A DNA stretch of 37,153 nt from an uncultured Verrucomicrobiota bacterium (GTDB lineage: Bacteria; Verrucomicrobiota; Verrucomicrobiae; Opitutales; Opitutaceae). Position numbers and translations under genes: made by a program. The stretch lies in the NCBI GenBank assembly GCA_946482165.1, contig CAMLQS010000009.1, positions 1-37,153 of the forward strand, written 5' to 3'. The notes under the pieces were generated by a model that worked only from the letters and a program-made list of their open reading frames with translations, was not told where the DNA came from and made no database searches. The first letter of the stretch is position 1, and every line of letters starts with the position of its first letter. Of this stretch, positions 1 to 7,478 are shown piece by piece.

Positions 1-1
1 G

Positions 2-1579
2 TATGAGAAGCTCGCGGGCATGACCGGCACCGCCGAGACCGAGGCCACCGAGTTCCACGACATCTACCGTTTGAGCGTGCAGGTGATTCCCACGAACAAG
101 CCCTGCATCCGCATCGACCGGAACGACTCCATTTTCAAGACCCGTCGCGACAAATACAACGCGGTGACCAAGGAAATCGAGGCGGCCAACAAGAAGGGCC
201 AGCCCGTGCTCGTCGGCACCGTTTCCGTCGAGCAATCCGAAGTGCTTTCCCGCATGCTCAAGCGCCTCGGCATCGTGCATACCGTGCTCAACGCCAAGAT
301 GCACCAGCAGGAGGCCGAGATCGTCGCTCGCGCCGGCCAGCGCGGAGCCGTGACCATCGCCACGAACATGGCCGGCCGCGGCACCGACATCAAACTCGGC
401 GAGGGCGTCCGCGAACTCGGCGGCCTCTATGTGATCGGCACCGAGCGTCACGAATCGCGCCGCATCGACCGGCAGCTCCGCGGCCGTTGTTCCCGCCAAG
501 GCGATCCCGGTCTCACCAAGTTCTATCTCTCCCTCGAGGACGACCTCATGCGCCTCTTCCTGCAGGGCAATCTCGCCTCGCGCATGATGGAGGGCTCGAT
601 GAAGGAAGGCGAAGAGCTGGAGCATCCCTGGCTCAACCGCTCCATCGAGAGCGCGCAGAAGAAGGTCGAGCAGCAGAATTTCTCCGCCCGCAAGCGACTG
701 CTCCAATATGACGACGTGCTCAACCAGCAGCGCGAGGTCGTCTATGGCATTCGCAACGGCGCGATCCACGCCGACCGCCCGAAGAGCATCATCTTCGAGC
801 AGGTCGAGGAAGAGGTCTCCGCCCGTCTCGAGACCGCCGGTTTCGGCGGCAACGCGGCCACCGCCAACGCCGCGAAGGCCGGCGTCGAGGGCTTTGTCGG
901 CTGGGCCAACACCCACTTCCCGATCGGTCTCAAGATCGAAGACGTGCAAGGCAAGAACCTCGACGACGCGCTAAAGCTGGTCGTCGACAAGATCCGCGAC
1001 GCCTACGCCGTGAAGGAGTCGGTCGAGATCCCCGAGGCCCTCGGTTCGATCGAGCGCTACATCGTTATCAACGCGATCGACCACCACTGGCAGGAGCATC
1101 TCACCGAGATGGAGGAGCTTCGCCGCTCCATCGGTCTGCGCAGCTACGGCCAGAAGGATCCGCTCGTCGAATACAAGGGCGAGGCCTACAAATATTTCGA
1201 GGAGCTGATGCAGAACGTGCGCCTGCAGATCTGCACCGGCCTCTTCCGCAGCGCGTCGAACATGCAGGTGTTCGAGAACATGCTCGCGATGCTGGCCAAG
1301 AACGCCCGCGCCCAGGGTCCAGCCGGCACCGTGCCTCCGATGCAGGTGCGCGCCGCCGCCTCGGCTCCGACACGGCCGCCGCAACCGTTGCCTCCGTCCG
1401 CTTCCGCCCAGTCTCCCGCGGCCAATCCCCAGCTGCCGGCCGGCGAGATTCCGCGCGTCACCGCGCAGGTTCGCACGATGATGACCACGAGCGGCCTCAC
1501 CCGCCCGCCGCAGCCTCGCCCCTCCGAGGGTGGCGCCGCCCCGCAGCCGCCCCAGCCCGAGCCGCCGCAGCAAGGCTGA
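2..1579 (+). CDS. secA: Preprotein translocase ATPase SecA, 3' part (5' end outside window)
   Basis: SecA is the ATPase that drives preproteins through the SecYEG channel at the inner membrane. The reading frame is open from base 2 and the gene begins before the window, so about 525 C-terminal residues are seen. They open inside the [12 protein letters not shown] motif and include the second nucleotide-binding domain ([13 protein letters not shown], then [16 protein letters not shown] and SRQGDPG, roughly residues 120-170 of the fragment). The helical scaffold and wing region follows, with [11 protein letters not shown] and [11 protein letters not shown]. The tail is rich in Pro, Ala and Gln and ends [10 protein letters not shown]. 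The C-terminal CxCxSGxxxxxCH zinc-binding motif found in many SecA proteins, which helps bind SecB, is absent. A strong hairpin terminator follows 12 bases after the stop. Identification is secure. Confidence 0.97.
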   Translation, partial: YEKLAGMTGTAETEATEFHDIYRLSVQVIPTNKPCIRIDRNDSIFKTRRDKYNAVTKEIEAANKKGQPVLVGTVSVEQSEVLSRMLKRLGIVHTVLNAKMHQQEAEIVARAGQRGAVTIATNMAGRGTDIKLGEGVRELGGLYVIGTERHESRRIDRQLRGRCSRQGDPGLTKFYLSLEDDLMRLFLQGNLASRMMEGSMKEGEELEHPWLNRSIESAQKKVEQQNFSARKRLLQYDDVLNQQREVVYGIRNGAIHADRPKSIIFEQVEEEVSARLETAGFGGNAATANAAKAGVEGFVGWANTHFPIGLKIEDVQGKNLDDALKLVVDKIRDAYAVKESVEIPEALGSIERYIVINAIDHHWQEHLTEMEELRRSIGLRSYGQKDPLVEYKGEAYKYFEELMQNVRLQICTGLFRSASNMQVFENMLAMLAKNARAQGPAGTVPPMQVRAAASAPTRPPQPLPPSASAQSPAANPQLPAGEIPRVTAQVRTMMTTSGLTRPPQPRPSEGGAAPQPPQPEPPQQG

Positions 1580-1591
1580 GCTCAGATAACA

Positions 1592-1631
1592 AACAAAGAG
1601 GCCCGCTCCTTCCGGAGCGGGCCTCTTTGTT
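1592..1631. terminator. Bidirectional hairpin terminator between secA and the nadB-side genes
   Basis: A perfect 18-bp stem (1592-1609 with 1614-1631) closes a TTCC loop. Its outer arms are A-rich on the left and T-rich on the right. It sits between the secA stop and the stop of the convergent small membrane gene, so it can end transcription from both sides. Confidence 0.9.
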
Positions 1632-1645
1632 CGGCGCCGAGATTT

Positions 1646-1924
1646 TCAACGGATGGCATCGGCTTGATTTCTGCGCGAACGCCAAAGGCCATAACTCGAA
1701 ATGGTGATCACCGAAATAGGAGCCAACCAGGCGAACACGGAATTCTTGAAGCGGGCCTCCGTGTTTTCCGCGATTTTTCTCAAGTCGTTCTCGGTCAGTT
1801 TTTCCCGTGCTTCGGACGGAACGGTAAGCCCTCGATAGTAGGCATGCAGAAGCACGTTTTCCCCATAAAGGCCGGCCGCCCATACGACGCCCACGAACAA
1901 AAGCGTTTGAAGCGCACCTTTCAC
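1646..1924 (-). CDS. Small hypothetical membrane protein, 92 aa
   Basis: I do not recognise a family. The product has two likely membrane segments: an N-terminal one (about residues 4-20, LQTLLFVGVVWAAGLYG) and a second near the C-terminus (about 64-80, VFAWLAPISVITISSYG). A charged stretch of roughly 40 residues joins them and the tail is basic (WRSRRNQ). Translation starts at a GTG 21 bases after the nadB stop on the same strand, so it may be the last gene of the panC-nadB transcript, ended by the hairpin at 1592-1631. No clear Shine-Dalgarno sequence is visible. The two-helix layout and operon position support a real gene, but the weak start and lack of known relatives leave some doubt. 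Confidence 0.6.
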   Translation of the reverse strand: MKGALQTLLFVGVVWAAGLYGENVLLHAYYRGLTVPSEAREKLTENDLRKIAENTEARFKNSVFAWLAPISVITISSYGLWRSRRNQADAIR

Positions 1925-1945
1925 TTATGGCCGCGCTGTTCTATG

Positions 1946-3628
1946 TCACGCCTTCCGCCGCACGCGCGAATCCTCCGCCTTGCGCAGCTTCTTTGGGAAG
2001 TCGGCAATCGCGTGCAGTCCGCGGCTTTCCTTGCGCTGAAGCGCGCAGGCGACGATCAGCTCCGCGACCTGGATCAGGTTGCGCAGCTCGAGCAGTCGGG
2101 GATCGACCGAGAAGTTCCAGTAGTAGTCGTGGGTTTCCCGCGCGAGGGTGGCGATCCGCGTGCGGGCGCGCTCGAGGCGTTTTGTCGTCCGCATGATGCT
2201 GACATAGTCCCACATCGTGCGGCGCAGCTCGTCCCAGTTGTGCGCGATGACGACGCGCTCGTCCTGGTCGCCGCCGCCAAGGTCGCGCCAAGGCGGGATC
2301 ACGGGGGCGGGCGAATCCATTTTCTCGATACGCTTGAGATAGGCGTCCACCGAGGCGGCGCCGCGGTGGGCCATGACCACGGCTTCGAGCAGCGAATTGG
2401 AGGCGAGGCGATTCGCGCCGTGCAGCCCGGTGCAGGCCACCTCGCCGCAGGCGTAGAGGCCCGGGAGAGCCGTTTCGGCGGAAAGATTGGTGGCGACGCC
2501 CCCGCAGGTGTAGTGCGCGGCGGGAACCACCGGGATCATCTGCTTGGCGATGTCGATGCCCTCCTCGGCGCAGGCCTTGTAGATGAGCGGAAAGCGCGAG
2601 CGCAGGAAGGCGGCGTTGCGGTGGGTGATGTCGAGCCAGACATGCGGCGCGCCGGTGCGCTTCATCTCGGCGTCGATCGCGCGGGCGACGATGTCGCGCG
2701 GGGCGAGGTCGGCGAGTTTGTGGTAGCGCGTCATGAAGGCCTCGCCTTCGACGTTGCGGAGGATGGCTCCTTCGCCGCGCACCGCTTCGCTGATGAGGAA
2801 GCGCTTGCCCGAGACCGAGTAGAGCGCGGTCGGATGGAATTGGATGAATTCCATGTTTCGCACTTCTACACCCGCGCGGTAGGCCATGGCGATCCCGTCG
2901 CCGGTGGCGATGTCGGGATTGGTCGTATAGAGATAAACCTGCCCGGCGCCGCCGCTGCTGAGCATGACGACGGGGGCGTGAAACTCGACGACGCGCCGGT
3001 CGTGCACATCCAGGGCGTAGACGCCGGCGACGCGGTCCTGCCCCGCGGCGGCTTTTTTGCCGCGACGGCTCTTCGCGATCTTGCCGGTGGTGACGAGATC
3101 GATGGCGAAAAAATGCTCGAAGAGCGCGATGCGGGGTTCGCGCGCGATGGCGCGGGTGAGCGATTCCTCGATCGCCTTCCCGGTCATGTCCTTGACGTGG
3201 AGGATGCGGCGCTCGCTGTGCCCGCCCTCGCGGCCGAGGTCGTAGCCGCCGTCGCCGTCCCGGGAGAATTTGAGCCCGAGGTCCACAAGCTCCTGCACGC
3301 GCTCGGGGCCGTCGGTGACGATCTGCTTCACGACCTTGCGGTCGCAAAGGCCGTCTCCCGCGACGAGGGTGTCGGCGACGTGTTTGGCAAAGTCGTCGGT
3401 CTGCGCGGTGACGACGGCGATGCCGCCCTGCGCGTAGTTGGTGTTGGAGTCCGCCTTGTTCTTTTTTGTGAGAATCGCGACGGAGCGGCCCAGGCGGGCG
3501 ACCTTGAGCGCGAAACTGAGCCCGGCGATGCCGGAGCCGATGATAAGGACGTCGTAGCGGCGCGCGGCCGGCAGGGCCGGGGCGGTCGATTCGGGAGCGC
3601 CGGAAGGCGCGGGAGAGGGTGAGCTCAC
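1946..3628 (-). CDS. nadB: L-aspartate oxidase
   Basis: NadB oxidises L-aspartate to iminoaspartate with FAD, the first step of de novo NAD synthesis in the cytosol. The 560-residue product shows the family's landmarks. The FAD-binding GSGIAG is at residues 31-36 and NTNYAQGGIA at 62-71. GREGGHSERRILH is at 132-144 and EFIQFHPTALY at 260-270. EAVRGEGA is at 281-288, HYTCGGV at 372-378 and GLHGANRLASNSLLE near 401-415. This set fits aspartate oxidase rather than fumarate reductase or succinate dehydrogenase. The start is a GTG that overlaps the panC stop by 4 bases (GTGA), pointing to translational coupling. The first 24 residues are a Pro/Ala/Ser leader before the fold begins. No nadA or nadC is in the window. 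Confidence 0.96.
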   Translation of the reverse strand: MSSPSPAPSGAPESTAPALPAARRYDVLIIGSGIAGLSFALKVARLGRSVAILTKKNKADSNTNYAQGGIAVVTAQTDDFAKHVADTLVAGDGLCDRKVVKQIVTDGPERVQELVDLGLKFSRDGDGGYDLGREGGHSERRILHVKDMTGKAIEESLTRAIAREPRIALFEHFFAIDLVTTGKIAKSRRGKKAAAGQDRVAGVYALDVHDRRVVEFHAPVVMLSSGGAGQVYLYTTNPDIATGDGIAMAYRAGVEVRNMEFIQFHPTALYSVSGKRFLISEAVRGEGAILRNVEGEAFMTRYHKLADLAPRDIVARAIDAEMKRTGAPHVWLDITHRNAAFLRSRFPLIYKACAEEGIDIAKQMIPVVPAAHYTCGGVATNLSAETALPGLYACGEVACTGLHGANRLASNSLLEAVVMAHRGAASVDAYLKRIEKMDSPAPVIPPWRDLGGGDQDERVVIAHNWDELRRTMWDYVSIMRTTKRLERARTRIATLARETHDYYWNFSVDPRLLELRNLIQVAELIVACALQRKESRGLHAIADFPKKLRKAEDSRVRRKA

Positions 3629-4467
3629 AAGACGATGTTGTCGATCAGGCGGACTTCATCGACCCAGACCGCGATGGTCATGACGGAGCGGCCGGGCTCG
3701 GCTTCCTTTGCCGGCTCCATCGAGTAGCGGTCGACGAGAGAGACGTAGATCACGCGAATGCGGCGCTGCTGGCCGAGGATGTGGGTTGCCTCGGCGACGA
3801 GCCGGTCGGAGCGGCGTTCGCCGGCGGCCACCATGTCCCGGGCTTTGAAAAGCGCGCGGCTGATGGAGAGCGCCTCGGCGCGCTGGGTCGCGGTGAGGTA
3901 GCGGTTGCGAGAGCTCATCGCGAGGCCGTCCGGCTCGCGCAGGGTGGGCGCGACGACGATATCGATGGTGAAGTTGAGGTCGGTGACCATCTTCTGAATC
4001 ACCGCGACTTGTTGCGCGTCCTTCTGGCCAAAAACGGCGAGGTCGGGGCGGCACATGTTGAACAACTTCGCCACTACGGTCGTGACCCCGCGGAAGTGGG
4101 AGGGGCGGGAAACGCCTTCGAGGGGCTTCGCGATCCGCTCCTCGGTGATGAAGGTCGAATAGCCTTTTGGATATACCTCGTCGGGAGGCGGGGCGAAAAC
4201 GTAGTCGGCGCCGGCGGATTCGCACTTTGCGACATCGGCCTCCAGTTCGCGCGGATATTTGTTAAAATCCTCGCTCGGAGCGAATTGAGTTGGGTTTACG
4301 AAGATCGAGACGACGACCTTGTCCGCGCGTTCCGCGGCGAGACGCACGAGGCTGAGATGACCATCGTGGAGGGCGCCCATGGTGGGCACGAGTCCGATGA
4401 TCTGGCCCTTGGAGCGAAGCTCGTGGGCGAGAGTCTGCATCTCGAGAACGGAGGTGATGATTTGCAT
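3625..4467 (-). CDS. panC: Pantothenate synthetase
   Basis: PanC condenses pantoate with beta-alanine using ATP, the last step of pantothenate (coenzyme A precursor) synthesis. Starting at the ATG ending at 4467 gives 280 residues, the usual size for the family. The open frame runs 26 codons further up, but those residues look like noise. Seen motifs are [10 protein letters not shown] (28-37, the nucleotidyltransferase HIGH-type signature), HFRGV (124-128), GQKDAQQ (147-153) and MSSRNRYL (184-191). It overlaps nadB by 4 bases and stands back to back with dapL, with 98 bases between their starts that must hold both promoters. panB and panD are not in the window. Confidence 0.96.
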   Translation of the reverse strand: MQIITSVLEMQTLAHELRSKGQIIGLVPTMGALHDGHLSLVRLAAERADKVVVSIFVNPTQFAPSEDFNKYPRELEADVAKCESAGADYVFAPPPDEVYPKGYSTFITEERIAKPLEGVSRPSHFRGVTTVVAKLFNMCRPDLAVFGQKDAQQVAVIQKMVTDLNFTIDIVVAPTLREPDGLAMSSRNRYLTATQRAEALSISRALFKARDMVAAGERRSDRLVAEATHILGQQRRIRVIYVSLVDRYSMEPAKEAEPGRSVMTIAVWVDEVRLIDNIVL

Positions 4468-4565
4468 GCGTGGGACGGGTCGCGCAGGGAGACGCGGGGC
4501 TTGAACAAAGGCGGCGCGCACCTCTTGTTCAAGCGTTTCACCCAACGCTTACCGACTCCCACGCC

Positions 4566-5792
4566 ATGATCCGCATCAACGAGAATTACCTGAAGCTCAA
4601 GGCCAGCTACCTCTTTTCCGATATCGCCAAGCGCGTCGGCGCCTACGCGGCCGCCAACCCCGACAAGCCGGTTATCCGCCTCGGCATCGGCGACGTTACC
4701 GAGCCTTTGCCCCAAGTTTGCATCGAGGCCCTGAAAAGCGGCGCGGAGGAACTCGCCAATCGCGCGACCTTCAAGGGCTACGGTCCCGAGCAGGGCTACG
4801 CCTTTCTTCGCGAGGCCATCGCCTCCAACGACTACGCCGCGCGCGGCTGCCCCATCTCGGCCGACGAGATCTTTGTTTCCGACGGCTCCAAGTGCGATTG
4901 CGGCAATATCCAGGAGATATTCGCCACCGAAGGTCTCCAGCTCGCCATCCCGGATCCCGTGTATCCGGTTTACGTCGACACCAACGTCATGGCCGGCCGC
5001 ACCGGCGCCAATCTCGATGGCCGTTACCAGGGCATCACCTACCTCGAATGCACGCCGGCCAACGGCTACGTGCCCGCGATTCCGTCCTCCGCGAGCGACC
5101 TGATCTATCTTTGTTTCCCCAATAATCCCACCGGTGCCGTCGCCACGCGCGAGCAGCTCGTCGCATGGGTCGCCTACGCGAAGCAGCACAAGGCGATCAT
5201 CCTCTTCGACAGCGCCTACGAGGCCTACATTCGCGACCCGAAGATCCCGCACTCCATCTACGAGATCCCCGGCGCGGACGAGGTTGCGATCGAGTTCCGC
5301 AGCTTCTCCAAGACCGCCGGCTTCACCGGCACGCGCTGCGCCTACACCGTCGTCCCGAAGAAGCTTCAGGCCTTCGACAAGGCCGGCAACGCCCACTCGG
5401 TCCACGCGCTCTGGAATCGCCGCCACACGACCAAGTTCAATGGCGTGTCCTACCCCGTGCAGAAGGCCGCCGCCTCGATCTACACCGAGGCCGGCAAGGC
5501 GCAGGTGAAAGCCATGACGGATTTCTATCTGGGCAACGCCGCGCTCATCCGTGAGGCGATGACCAAGCTCGGCCTGAAATGCGTAGGCGGCGACAACGCC
5601 CCCTATATCTGGATCAATACCGGCACCGATTCCTGGGCGTTCTTCGACAAGCTCCTCAACGAGGCCCAAGTCGTCTGCACCCCCGGCGCCGGTTTCGGCA
5701 AGTGCGGCGAAGGCCACGTGCGCATCAGCGCCTTCAACTCGCGCGAGAACGTGGAGAAAGCCCTCGCCCGCATCGCCGCCGCGCTGAAGTAA
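4566..5792 (+). CDS. dapL: LL-diaminopimelate aminotransferase
   Basis: DapL converts tetrahydrodipicolinate directly to LL-diaminopimelate with glutamate as amino donor, a one-step bypass in lysine and peptidoglycan synthesis. It is known from plants, Chlamydiae and several Verrucomicrobia. The 408-residue product has the standard length when started at the ATG at 4566; the open frame reaches 96 bases further up without convincing sequence. Fold-type I PLP features are present: GYGPEQGY (71-78), [10 protein letters not shown] (105-114), FPNNPTG (184-190), DSAYEAYI (215-222) and [10 protein letters not shown] (246-255), with Lys249 as the expected Schiff-base lysine. A hairpin terminator follows. 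The gene is monocistronic, divergent from panC. Confidence 0.96.
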   Translation: MIRINENYLKLKASYLFSDIAKRVGAYAAANPDKPVIRLGIGDVTEPLPQVCIEALKSGAEELANRATFKGYGPEQGYAFLREAIASNDYAARGCPISADEIFVSDGSKCDCGNIQEIFATEGLQLAIPDPVYPVYVDTNVMAGRTGANLDGRYQGITYLECTPANGYVPAIPSSASDLIYLCFPNNPTGAVATREQLVAWVAYAKQHKAIILFDSAYEAYIRDPKIPHSIYEIPGADEVAIEFRSFSKTAGFTGTRCAYTVVPKKLQAFDKAGNAHSVHALWNRRHTTKFNGVSYPVQKAAASIYTEAGKAQVKAMTDFYLGNAALIREAMTKLGLKCVGGDNAPYIWINTGTDSWAFFDKLLNEAQVVCTPGAGFGKCGEGHVRISAFNSRENVEKALARIAAALK

Positions 5793-5829
5793 AGCGCAGC
5801 GCCGCGGGAAACTCGCAGACGCCAAAAAC

Positions 5830-5862
5830 AAGGGGCCGCTCCACTGGAGCGGCCCCTTTTGC
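5830..5862 (+). terminator. Rho-independent terminator after dapL
   Basis: A 13-bp GC-rich stem (5830-5842 with 5846-5858) with a 3-base loop is followed by TTTT. It lies 37 bases after the dapL stop and may also serve the convergent gene ending at 5925. Confidence 0.88.
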
Positions 5863-5924
5863 GTTTCACGAGAGCCGATTCCAGCTCGGGACTGCTCTGC
5901 GACCGCGGTTGATGGCGGCGTGAC

Positions 5925-6530
5925 TCAAGAGTCCGAGCGCAGTTCGGGGAATTCGGAGGGATCGGGCTTGAAAACGCGGCCTTCGCGAATGGCGGCCTGC
6001 GAGCCTTCCTCGGCGCGGCGGATCGCGAGCAAGCCGAGCGTGTGGAGGAGCAGGTCGAAGCTGAAGCGTTCCTTGGCGACCAAGCTCTCCTGGGCATGGG
6101 TCGTGTAGAGATGCACCCAAGGAGTCGTCAGGCTCATGAAGCCGGCCGATTCGCACGTGACGTTGTCGGGAGCGGCCGCGGTGTAGCGCAGATAGCGATT
6201 CAGCAGCCAGCGCCAGGCAACCGGCGCGGTGGCCAGCGTGGCGCAAGCGATGCCGTTGCAAAGACGGGTTCCCGCGCGGACCTTGCCACCGCCGAGCGGG
6301 GCGGAGGCGTCGATGGCGAAATAGGCGTTACCCTCGTGCGCCGTGCGGAAATCGGCCTGCACCCGAAAATACGATCCGGTCACGACGACCGTGGATTGAT
6401 TCTGCGAGCTTTCCGCCGCGGCCTTCTCGACCGGATGCTGGGGTGGCAACTCGGCGCCAGGCAGCACCACGGCCTCCCAGCCGCGCCGCAGTTCTCTAAA
6501 GGGGATGCCGGGACGAAACGAAATACTCAT
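5925..6530 (-). CDS. Hypothetical protein, about 201 aa
   Basis: I do not recognise a family. The chosen ATG ends at 6530 and gives MSISFRPGIPFRELRRGW; the frame stays open 35 codons upstream, but that stretch lacks protein-like character. The product has no signal peptide or obvious membrane segment. It contains a Cys-bearing stretch (RLCNGIACATLA) and several aromatic-rich patches such as AWRWLLNRYLRYT and TPWVHLYTTHAQE, consistent with a soluble folded protein. It converges on dapL and shares the terminator region. Nothing in the context suggests a role. The next gene upstream is tRNA-Pro on the other strand, separated by about 220 bases that show no further gene. Confidence 0.65.
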   Translation of the reverse strand: MSISFRPGIPFRELRRGWEAVVLPGAELPPQHPVEKAAAESSQNQSTVVVTGSYFRVQADFRTAHEGNAYFAIDASAPLGGGKVRAGTRLCNGIACATLATAPVAWRWLLNRYLRYTAAAPDNVTCESAGFMSLTTPWVHLYTTHAQESLVAKERFSFDLLLHTLGLLAIRRAEEGSQAAIREGRVFKPDPSEFPELRSDS

Positions 6531-6751
6531 GGAAAAAGGGCGGCTTGCGCGGCTCGGAGTGAACGGGGTCCATCGGGGCGATTCCTGAGGCCGGTAGCGA
6601 GCCTGACCCGATCCGTAGTTTCCGGCGGTTTGCAAAAAGGACCGCGAGCCGCGCCACCGGGGAGATCATCGGCGCAACCTCGAAATTAGCCCTTGAATTC
6701 CCGCCACCGGCTGCGGATTGTCCGCGTCCGCCATCCGCTAGGGAAGGCAAT

Positions 6752-6828
6752 CGGGGTGTAGCTTAGCCTGGTAGAGCGCTACGTTCGGGACGTAGAGGCC
6801 GCGAGTTCGAATCTCGCCACCCCGACCA
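6752..6828 (+). tRNA. tRNA-Pro (anticodon CGG)
   Basis: A complete cloverleaf of 77 bases with encoded CCA. The acceptor CGGGGTG (6752-6758) pairs with CACCCCG (6818-6824), followed by discriminator A and CCA. The anticodon stem CTACG/CGTAG closes the loop TTCGGGA, giving anticodon CGG. The T-arm is GCGAG-TTCGAAT-CTCGC. It decodes CCG. Its 3' half is copied twice downstream, and a GIY-YIG gene starts only 6 bases after the CCA. Confidence 0.97.
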
Positions 6829-6834
6829 TTTTCG

Positions 6835-7071
6835 ATGGTCACGGTATATGTAATCCAAGGAGCGAAGAAGCGTTACGTTGGAATCACCAAGGATCTGGAG
6901 CGTCGGCTCGAAGAGCATCGCACGCGCTCTCACGCGGGAGCCATCATCGGCGATTTCGTTCTGATTCATTCCGAGGCGCTTCCCAATTATGCCGCGGCGC
7001 GTCTGCGGGAGAAGTTTTTGAAATCCGGACAGGGGCGGGAATGGTTGAGCGCGAAGTATGCGCGGACTTGA
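6835..7071 (+). CDS. Single-domain GIY-YIG nuclease family protein, copy 1
   Basis: A 78-residue protein made only of a GIY-YIG-type domain. The GIY-like strand is TVYVIQ (3-8) and the YIG-like segment is RYVGIT (13-18). A basic helix DLERRLEEH (20-28) supplies the expected catalytic Arg, and the C-terminal helix AARLREKFLKSGQGREWL carries the expected catalytic Glu (about 59). Enzymes with this fold cut DNA, for example UvrC and homing endonucleases; the target of this small branch is not known to me. The ATG lies 6 bases beyond the CCA of tRNA-Pro, too close for a ribosome-binding site of its own. Translation would have to be leaderless on the processed tRNA transcript or start further up. 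The stop TGA overlaps the start of a copied tRNA 3' half. Confidence 0.85.
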   Translation: MVTVYVIQGAKKRYVGITKDLERRLEEHRTRSHAGAIIGDFVLIHSEALPNYAAARLREKFLKSGQGREWLSAKYART

Positions 7072-7141
7072 GGCCGCGAGCTTGTGCGCCGCAGGCGCAT
7101 TCGAATCCGCCGCAGGCGGACAAGTCTCGCCACCCCGACCA
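7070..7141 (+). repeat. Copy of tRNA-Pro 3' half with T-loop split by two hairpins, copy 1
   Basis: Bases 7070-7080 repeat the tRNA variable loop and 5' T-stem (GAGGCCGCGAG, also 6795-6805). Bases 7126-7141 repeat the 3' T-stem, acceptor strand, discriminator and CCA. The T-loop TTCGAAT is kept at 7100-7106, but 19 bases are inserted on each side. Each insert holds the 11-mer CGCCGCAGGCG folded as a 5-bp stem with a GCA loop (7086-7098 and 7107-7119). Outer CTTGT (7081-7085) and ACAAG (7120-7124) pair and extend the T-stem. The result would fold as a branched four-way structure. It is not a working tRNA because the 5' half is missing. Confidence 0.85.
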
Positions 7142-7147
7142 TTTTCG

Positions 7148-7384
7148 ATGGTCACGGTATATGTAATCCAAGGAGCGAAGAAGCGTTACGTTGGAATCAC
7201 CAAGGATCTGGAGCGTCGGCTCGAAGAGCATCGCACGCGCTCTCACGCGGGAGCCATCATCGGCGATTTCGTTCTGATTCATTCCGAGGCGCTTCCCAAT
7301 TATGCCGCGGCGCGTCTGCGGGAGAAGTTTTTGAAATCCGGACAGGGGCGGGAATGGTTGAGCGCGAAGTATGCGCGGACTTGA
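7148..7384 (+). CDS. Single-domain GIY-YIG nuclease family protein, copy 2 (identical)
   Basis: This copy encodes the same 78 residues as the gene at 6835-7071, and the DNA is identical base for base as far as I can read. The core begins at the ATG at 7148. Here the frame also stays open through the altered tRNA copy, so translation could start at the ATG at 7058. That ATG lies inside the end of copy 1 and overlaps its stop by 14 bases, and it would add a 30-residue leader (MRGLEAASLCAAGAF to SPPRPFS). The overlap would suit translational coupling to copy 1. The leader is only a translation of tRNA-derived and hairpin sequence, so I prefer 7148 as the functional start but cannot exclude 7058. 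Confidence 0.82.
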   Translation: MVTVYVIQGAKKRYVGITKDLERRLEEHRTRSHAGAIIGDFVLIHSEALPNYAAARLREKFLKSGQGREWLSAKYART

Positions 7385-7454
7385 GGCCGCGAGCTTGTGC
7401 GCCGCAGGCGCATTCGAATCCGCCGCAGGCGGACAAGTCTCGCCACCCCGACCA
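7383..7454 (+). repeat. Copy of tRNA-Pro 3' half with T-loop split by two hairpins, copy 2
   Basis: This is the same 72-base structure as at 7070-7141, shifted by 313 bases and identical. It is followed by 12 more bases of the repeat unit (to 7466), after which the sequence changes. The araC stop codon lies only 12 bases further on. Confidence 0.85.
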
Positions 7455-7478
7455 TTTTCGATGGTCGCCAGATTCCGA

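Larger units (their letters stand above)
6831..7466 (+). repeat. Two perfect tandem 313-bp units plus a short third start
   Basis: The sequence from 6831 recurs at 7144 and again at 7457, a constant 313-base step. The first two units (6831-7143, 7144-7456) look identical. The third is cut off after about 10 bases at 7466. The 29 bases of tRNA 3' end plus spacer (6812-6840) recur at each junction. The identity shows a recent duplication or an array that is kept uniform. Confidence 0.9.

Noticed and set aside
1664..3622. 652-codon open frame opposite nadB
   Set aside because: Antisense to a clear nadB with all family motifs; its Arg/Gly/Asp-rich product is typical of GC-rich shadow frames.
4296..5831. 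511-codon minus-strand frame opposite dapL, reaching panC
   Set aside because: Shadow of dapL; ends by running over panC in the wrong frame.
6752..7466. CRISPR-like array reading of the tandem repeats
   Set aside because: Units are 313 bp, contain genes and are contiguous; there are no short repeats with unique spacers.
6831..7466. Integrative island with a tyrosine integrase at tRNA-Pro
   Set aside because: No integrase, phage or plasmid gene lies between the copied tRNA ends; only the GIY-YIG gene is present.
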